Origin: Turnera subulata
Taxonomy: Eukaryota; Streptophyta; Magnoliopsida; Malpighiales; Passifloraceae
DNA: 64,000 nt
Assembly (NCBI GenBank): GCA_028386065.3
Contig: JAKUCV010002538.1
Span: 19,228-83,227, forward strand
Direction: 5' to 3'
In this document: positions 58,925 through 64,000 of the stretch, piece by piece
How positions within the stretch are numbered: the stretch's first letter is position 1
Layout of the letters: every line of letters begins with the position of its first letter
Position numbers and translations under genes: made by a program
Notes under the pieces: model-generated
Told to the model about the DNA's origin: nothing
The model's database searches: none
What the model saw: the letters and a program-made list of their open reading frames with translations, nothing else

Positions 58925-58934
58925 CCTTTTATAG
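58925..58934 (-). promoter_or_regulatory. TATA box of antisense ORF 1, element B copy
   Basis: Minus-strand CTATAAAAGG lies 107-116 bases before the ATG. The further box at 59041-59085 (CATTCTTCAAGG, TTTTTGAAAATTTTGCCG) parallels 18729-18764 and 40063-40101. Confidence 0.65.
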
Positions 58935-59770
58935 AAAAATGTTTACCGTTTTGTTTTTCAAAGTTTAGACCCCACCTATCCCTGGGAAAGTCTAAAGGAT
59001 TTTTCGGTGATGGGAAAAGCAGATTCCCTTCACAAAACTCCAATCGTTTTCATTCTTCAAGGTGTTGTTTTTGAAAATTTTGCCGTTGCTTCATTTATTG
59101 CTTCGTTACTTTATAAGTTTTTCGGGCTACAAATGCCAGTGTTTTTCAGCCCTTTTTCATCTCACGATTTTCTAACGCCCTGGCTACCTTGGCGTTTCTT
59201 TTCATGGTTTTTCTATATTTTCCTGCATCTTTTATCACATGCATCCGTGATCGTTGAGGCTAGACTGATGGGACCATACCTCGAGTAGAGTGCATGTGTG
59301 ACAAGCTTACACCTGTTCGGACATCATGGAGGGACACGAGACTTGACAGACGTTTTTGGCTCATGCGGAATTTGTGAACAAGTGGGTAACGTTTCTTTCG
59401 AGGGACACAGGATGTGCTCGTGATCATCACCTTGCGAGTTAACGGATATCTTTTTCACGAGGGAAACCGACGTCACCATTAGCTCTGCATATCACGTTTC
59501 TCAGGATCGAGGATGTTTACGATCGATCTAGAGTGCCGAACATGAAAACATGTTTTGTTTTAACTTCTTTATGTTTTGGTTTTGTTAAACAAGTTTTGTT
59601 TTTAATCTCTTTATGTTTGATTTTATATTCTTATTGTTGATTTTTGTTTTGCTTTGAGATATTTTGAATTTCTGTTTAACATAAGATTTCGTAACATAAG
59701 AGTTTTGATTTAAAAACAAAACCCATTTTATTTAATTCATAACGGTTTTACAATATAGAGAAGAGGTACT

Positions 59771-60146
59771 CTATTGAGTTACATGCTTCTCTAGGTCTTT
59801 TACAAGTTTTTGGACGTTTTCATGTAAGGAAAGAGTTCCGCACATGCCTGTTCTATCTGCATCACCGCCGAGCTGATCTTCCTTAGTGAGACGTTCAGCT
59901 GCGTTAGAGTCTGCTGCGGAGTGCTGCTTTCAGCCGTAGCTTTGCCCTTCCGATCCTCAGCTTCTTTGCAAGCACGTTTTTTCGCCTTCGGCTGGAGACG
60001 ACCATGTGTTCTTTCAGACCGACGATGTTCGTCTTGAAGCGCTTCTTTGGCGGTTCTTCATCGAAGCTTGTCGGGAAAGCAGTGCCACCGATGTAGCTAT
60101 TGTCCTCGGAGTCTGAGTTAGTTCTTGATCTTAGTGGAGAGTCCAT
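59771..60146 (-). pseudogene. Antisense ORF 2, element B copy (frameshifted)
   Basis: Begins MDSPLRSRTNSDSEDNSYIG at 60146 and keeps the N-terminus that element A lost to a stop codon. It includes PPKKRFKTNIVGLKEH and SRRRK. It then shifts frame near 59985 and again further on, over a span of 376 nt against 378 in element A. A TATA-like CTTATAAATACC lies at 60179-60190 on this strand. The two elements therefore carry different lesions in the same small basic protein gene. No family is recognised. Confidence 0.52.
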
Positions 60147-60332
60147 GGCTGAGAGTGAGTGTCTCAGTTATGAGGTTTGGTATTTATAAGAGGATGAGAT
60201 GTCGCTTAAGGGTATAAGCGAAATCTCGTGTTGAGTTTGGACACCTGGCAGAGTGTGCCAGAAGCTTATCGTGGTAGGACCCACGGATAAGACAGAATTT
60301 CGGGGACGAAATTCTTTCTAAGGTGGGTAGAA

Positions 60333-63300
60333 TGTAACAGCTCGGGTAAAAATTTGGATTTTTACCGGGACTGTTAAAGTCGTTACATAGTGATTTACCG
60401 AATGAATTAATATTGGGTAGTTAATTCAAGATAAATCTAGTGTTGTTTTTCGAAACCGAGGTTTTTCCCCCGCTCGGGATTTTTTCGTGGATTTTTCGGA
60501 CCTAAGTTGGTATTTTTCGGGTCCCGGAATCCACATAAAAATCGTACTGGAAAATAGCTAAGGGGGGTATCAGTTATTTTCTGGTCCGGATGGGACACGA
60601 CTGCATAATTGAATTATGCAGCCGCCTTCTCCTGTGTGTCCGTGAGCTGCTTTCCTGTGTAACCCGTGACAAGCATGTATTTCCTCTTTTCCGTGTTTTC
60701 TTCAGCTTTCCATTACACCACAACCACCCAGCATCACCACCATCCTTTCCTCCCGAAAACCTTCACCTGTAAAAAAAAAAAAACACCTACTGCAAATCCC
60801 ACAACTCAGCTTTCCTTTGTTTTAGTTTCTGCAGGACTCCCTACCACAACTCCTTTCACCAAAACAAAACCAGAAATAATAATGATAATAAAAAAAAAAC
60901 AAGCAAAACACACACAACTCACGCCGCCACCCGCCACCACCGAACCACCACGCGCAGGGCACCATCACCATCTCTTCTCCTCTCTCCCAAGTCGCGCCAA
61001 CAGCCACGCGACACCAAGCTCGACGCCGCACCAGACCCTCGCACGCCGCCGCCTGCAGATCCAAGCAACCGACGCCGCCGTGAGGAGATCCACTGCCGAC
61101 GAAGCAACCCACCTCGCAAACACCGCCGCGCTTGCTTTCTCTTTCGCCGCCGATCGTAGTTGCGAGTCGTGCCTCCGTCCACGCGTTGCGCTGTCAACAT
61201 GACACCGGACCCGCGCCTGTAGGCTACAACCGCCTCCTCTCACTCGTCACACCGCCCTCCTCAGCCCCTGTTTCCGTTGCACGAAGCTGGGTAACTGAGT
61301 GGCCTGCCGGGTTAACTCGGCAGGAGAATGAAGGAGGTCCTTTGGGCTGGGTCGAACTCATGGGCTTGTCAACAGGCCCGATTGCTTGGCCCAAGTCTGG
61401 GATATGGGTCCCCATTTCCTGGGCTTGAGCTTTGGCTTGGACCTGATTGGATGGGGCCTGGGCTGGTACTGCGTGGGCCCAATCCGAAATTAAATAAAAA
61501 AATAATAAATATACCTATATAATTATAAAATATATTTTCTGGGAAAAAAATAATATATATATGATTTTATAAATTATATAATTTTTGGAACTAGACAGAA
61601 TAATTAACTTGACCAGATATGACTATACATTTGGAAAATGCATATATCTAGTACGTGGCTAAGTCTTAGAAATAATTACTTAGACATATTATTTTGGAAA
61701 ATTTAGGTAATTATGTTATGGTTATTTTAATAATAATATGGTAAGTATGAGTTATGGTATTTTGGAAAAAATATATATGAAGTATATGAATATGTTTTAC
61801 TGGAAAAAAAATAAAATGATATCACTAACATTATATTGAGAAAATGTAATTATAGTATGAATTTCCTTTGAAAAATTATTATAAGAATAAATAATTTTAG
61901 AAAAGGAGTATATATACTGTGAAAATGTTTTGGAAATAAATACGGTATTGTATATTTTAGGGAATATTACACTAAGTATATATAATAAAAACTTTTTTAA
62001 AAAATATATATAATATTTGGTAATTATATTTTGGCAAGTAAAATAATGTTATGGAGATGATAACGTATACCGAAGGGGGGGTTTAATTTATAATTTATGG
62101 CATCATAGCATACCTATTATGTGCATCTTATGTGTGCATTTATTATTTGTTATATAGGAGTCGATATCGAGCAGTTCCGGTGGAACCGGCTTTGGACCGA
62201 TTGATGTTTCCAGAGTTAAGTAATCGGCTAAGGTGAGGTTAAGTAAATATTTATATACTGGCCCGTGATATCAAGTTGCTGTTTGTTTACTGTGTGCGAT
62301 GTTGCTGGTATGATACTTTGTGGCTGTGTATGGTTTGCTTTGAGATGAATTAAGTTGATAATTGTTGCTAATGATGTTGTTGAAATTATTACTACTGTTG
62401 AGTTTGTTATTGTTGTTGTTGACTGAGAGTCTTGTGTGAGTTGAATACCGGGAGTATTGGTATGGGATGACAGTTTGGAAAAGTTTGTATTATCCAGACG
62501 AGCGGAGAGGCTGCGAGCTTGCTCGGGATAATGAGATGATGGTCGGATGATAGAAATGTAGTAACTAGTCGAGGGAAAAGGAAATAATAAAACGGAAACA
62601 TTTAGACATCTAGTAAGTCACAGTTAAATGTTGGAACAGCCAGATGGTAGTCTTATTTTATGGTGCTGAGGGAGAGTGTGCTTGGGGTCTGCTCCCTGTC
62701 TGTACCAATTTTTATTTTAGGCGCTGGGGGAGAGTGTGTTTGGGGTCTGCTCCCTGTTTATGCCAGTTATACGTGGAGGTACCAGGGCAGGGTCCACGGG
62801 CTAGCTAGCTTGACTACCAGGCGGCGGCCACCATTTAACTAGTGATAGGGGCCCTGAAAATAAAATTGGAATTGTGTGTCTAGAATCACAAGTGTGTATT
62901 TAAGGTTCGTGAGAACCTTCGTTAATTGTTTGTGATGTGACTTGGGAATTTACGGTTGTTGTATATGTATATTTGCTTATGGGTTTTACTCGGTGGGCAC
63001 TTCGGACTCACCCCTCACCTGCGGGCTTTCATCCCGTAGGTTGAGTTATTTGTGATTCAGGTTTGATGCATACCAGACAGGCTGCGGCGTTATCCCTTGG
63101 ACAGGACTTCGATCCATAGTTTGCATCATGTGTCGCATACAGTGTCTTTGTGAGTTATTAAGTCTTCCGCTGTGCTATATATATTGCTATTGTTGAGCCA
63201 TTGGGCCGGTTATGATGTTATTGTTGTTTTTATTTTTGGGCTGTTGAGCCCGAGTTTCTATTGTACACACTGTATGCTGGGCTTTGTCTGGTTGGGTCGT

Positions 63301-63354
63301 TATAGTTCCGGCACGTGTTTACTGTGTATGGTAAATACGGGTCGGGGCGTTTCA
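60333..63354 (+). repeat. 3' LTR of element B
   Basis: Starts TGTAACAGCTCGGG and ends CGGGGCGTTTCA. It is co-linear with the 5' LTR, without the Cassandra fragment. The donor-like site here is GTAACT (61291) and the acceptor-like AG is at 62156-62157. Many scattered substitutions separate the two LTRs, more than in the Copia element, so element B is older. Confidence 0.87.
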
Positions 63355-63359
63355 TAAGC

Positions 63360-63801
63360 TTTCAAATCCTCTCAATATAGTTGTACTGTTCCTATTTTAG
63401 TATTCGCATTTTAGAGTAGGAAATACCTTTTCAATTGCTTTTGTCTCCTATAAATCAATCAGCACACAAACACGCGTGTAATACGTGTAGTTGCCTAGTT
63501 ATTTCTATTATACGACACTTTTCTAAACTCCATGATGATCTCATTTGTGAGTGTGCTATTCCTTTTCTATTGATCTTTTCTACATCCAGTATGACGTACT
63601 GTAAGAAAAAATTTTCAATACGTGGTTTTATATGTTAATTGACAAATCCTGAGAAGAAATGCACAAATTGGTGAATAATTTTTTGTTAGGCAATATTTTT
63701 TTAAGTGGGCGAGGAATAAATCTAAGTTAATAGGATGGAGCATCGAAATTGGTATTGATATGCAATATACATCCCAAGAGAATTGGTATTGGGTGCATGA
63801 A
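63360..63801. other. Unassigned DNA between element B and the last LTR
   Basis: No gene or repeat terminus is recognised in this AT-rich stretch. Confidence 0.45.
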
Positions 63802-64000
63802 TGTAACAGCCCGGGTAAATTTTTGATTTTTACCGGGACTGTAGAAATTGTTTTACCGTGATTTACTGTTGAATTAATCTCGGGTAATTAATTCAAGGTA
63901 AAACGGGAGTCGTTTTTTTTTGAAACCGAGAATTTTCCCGCGCTCGGGAGTTTCCTTCTAACTAACCGAGCCTCGGTTTCCAGTTCCGAGACTTGGACGA
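63802..64000 (+). repeat. Start of another LTR of the same superfamily (cut by the window end)
   Basis: Begins TGTAACAGCCCGGG and follows element A for about 150 bases (GGGTAATTAATTCAAGG). It then continues CCGAGCCTCGGTTTCCAG and GAGACTTGGACGA, which instead resembles the outer solo LTR near 28993-29025. It is a mosaic or intermediate of the two LTR families. The rest lies beyond the window. Confidence 0.75.

Larger units (their letters stand above)
54493..63354 (+). mobile_element. Element B: full-length non-autonomous LTR retrotransposon with antisense ORFs
   Basis: LTRs of 3375 bases (54493-57867, enlarged by a Cassandra fragment) and 3022 bases (60333-63354) enclose 2465 bases. The primer site is at 57870-57882 and the purine tract AAGGTGGGTAGAA at 60320-60332. 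Flanking 5-mers TAAAC and TAAGC differ by one base, probably a mutated target duplication. The leader ends in ATGGATCCAGTCGAGG (57984), possibly a vestigial gag start. The interior has no gag-pol and carries antisense ORFs 1 and 2 in the same order as element A. Mobilisation would need an autonomous relative not present in this window. Confidence 0.87.

Noticed and set aside
58819..59043. 75-codon N-terminal extension of antisense ORF 1 in element B
   Set aside because: The other two copies do not share it and the conserved TATA box lies within it, so the Met at 58818 is the likely start.

Overview
The window is nuclear DNA of a flowering plant, almost certainly a eudicot. The support is a spliced AP2/ERF transcription factor gene, a nuclear gene for the plant mitochondrial import subunit TOM6, and a dense load of plant-type retrotransposons (Copia, Ty3/gypsy-like, L1-type LINE, Cassandra). 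I cannot name the species. Only two ordinary host genes are recognisable in 64 kb: an ERF003-like gene at 1018-1819 and TOM6 at 50051-50215.

Layout. 1-7.7 kb: ERF003-like gene, then AT-rich intergenic DNA with one small DNA-transposon-like repeat. 7.7-14.6 kb: two diverged Copia-derived gag-only elements in opposite orientation, with a 5'-truncated L1-type LINE between them. 14.9-23.6 kb: element A, a non-autonomous LTR retrotransposon with long LTRs, arranged LTR-internal-LTR-leader-truncated LTR inside one 5-bp target duplication. 23.6-25.5 kb: Tat/Ogre-like LTR debris and a broken gypsy integrase. 26.3-27.8 kb: a Pack-MULE-like element. 28.7-48.6 kb: a nest in which every layer is dated by its own target duplication. 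A related 4.3-kb solo LTR (TCCAT) holds a solo LTR of the element A family (TTTCT), which holds a nearly intact SIRE/Maximus-like Copia element (GAGTT). The outer LTR also holds a full Cassandra TRIM carrying 5S rRNA-like sequence (TACCA). 48.8-49.8 kb: a long-TIR Mutator-type MITE just upstream of TOM6. 54.5-63.4 kb: element B, a full-length relative of element A. The window ends in the first 199 bp of another such LTR.

The most interesting signal is a gene cassette read ANTISENSE to its host retrotransposons. The same 684-nt frame (about 227 aa), with its own TATA box and a conserved upstream box, lies inside element A, element B and the unrelated Copia element. Its C-terminal half resembles the start of a plant LINE APE-type endonuclease, and its N-terminal half is not recognised. 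Elements A and B carry a second, basic antisense ORF. In the Copia element the cassette sits head-to-head with an envelope-like ORF. Between them are four evenly spaced pairs of the palindrome ACATCGATGT, which also forms seven-pair arrays in both LTRs. The gypsy-like LTRs carry a different palindrome array (GGGAT-N4-ATCCC) and a conserved exon/intron-like layout.

All translations, alignments and boundaries were read by eye. No database search or computed identity stands behind them.
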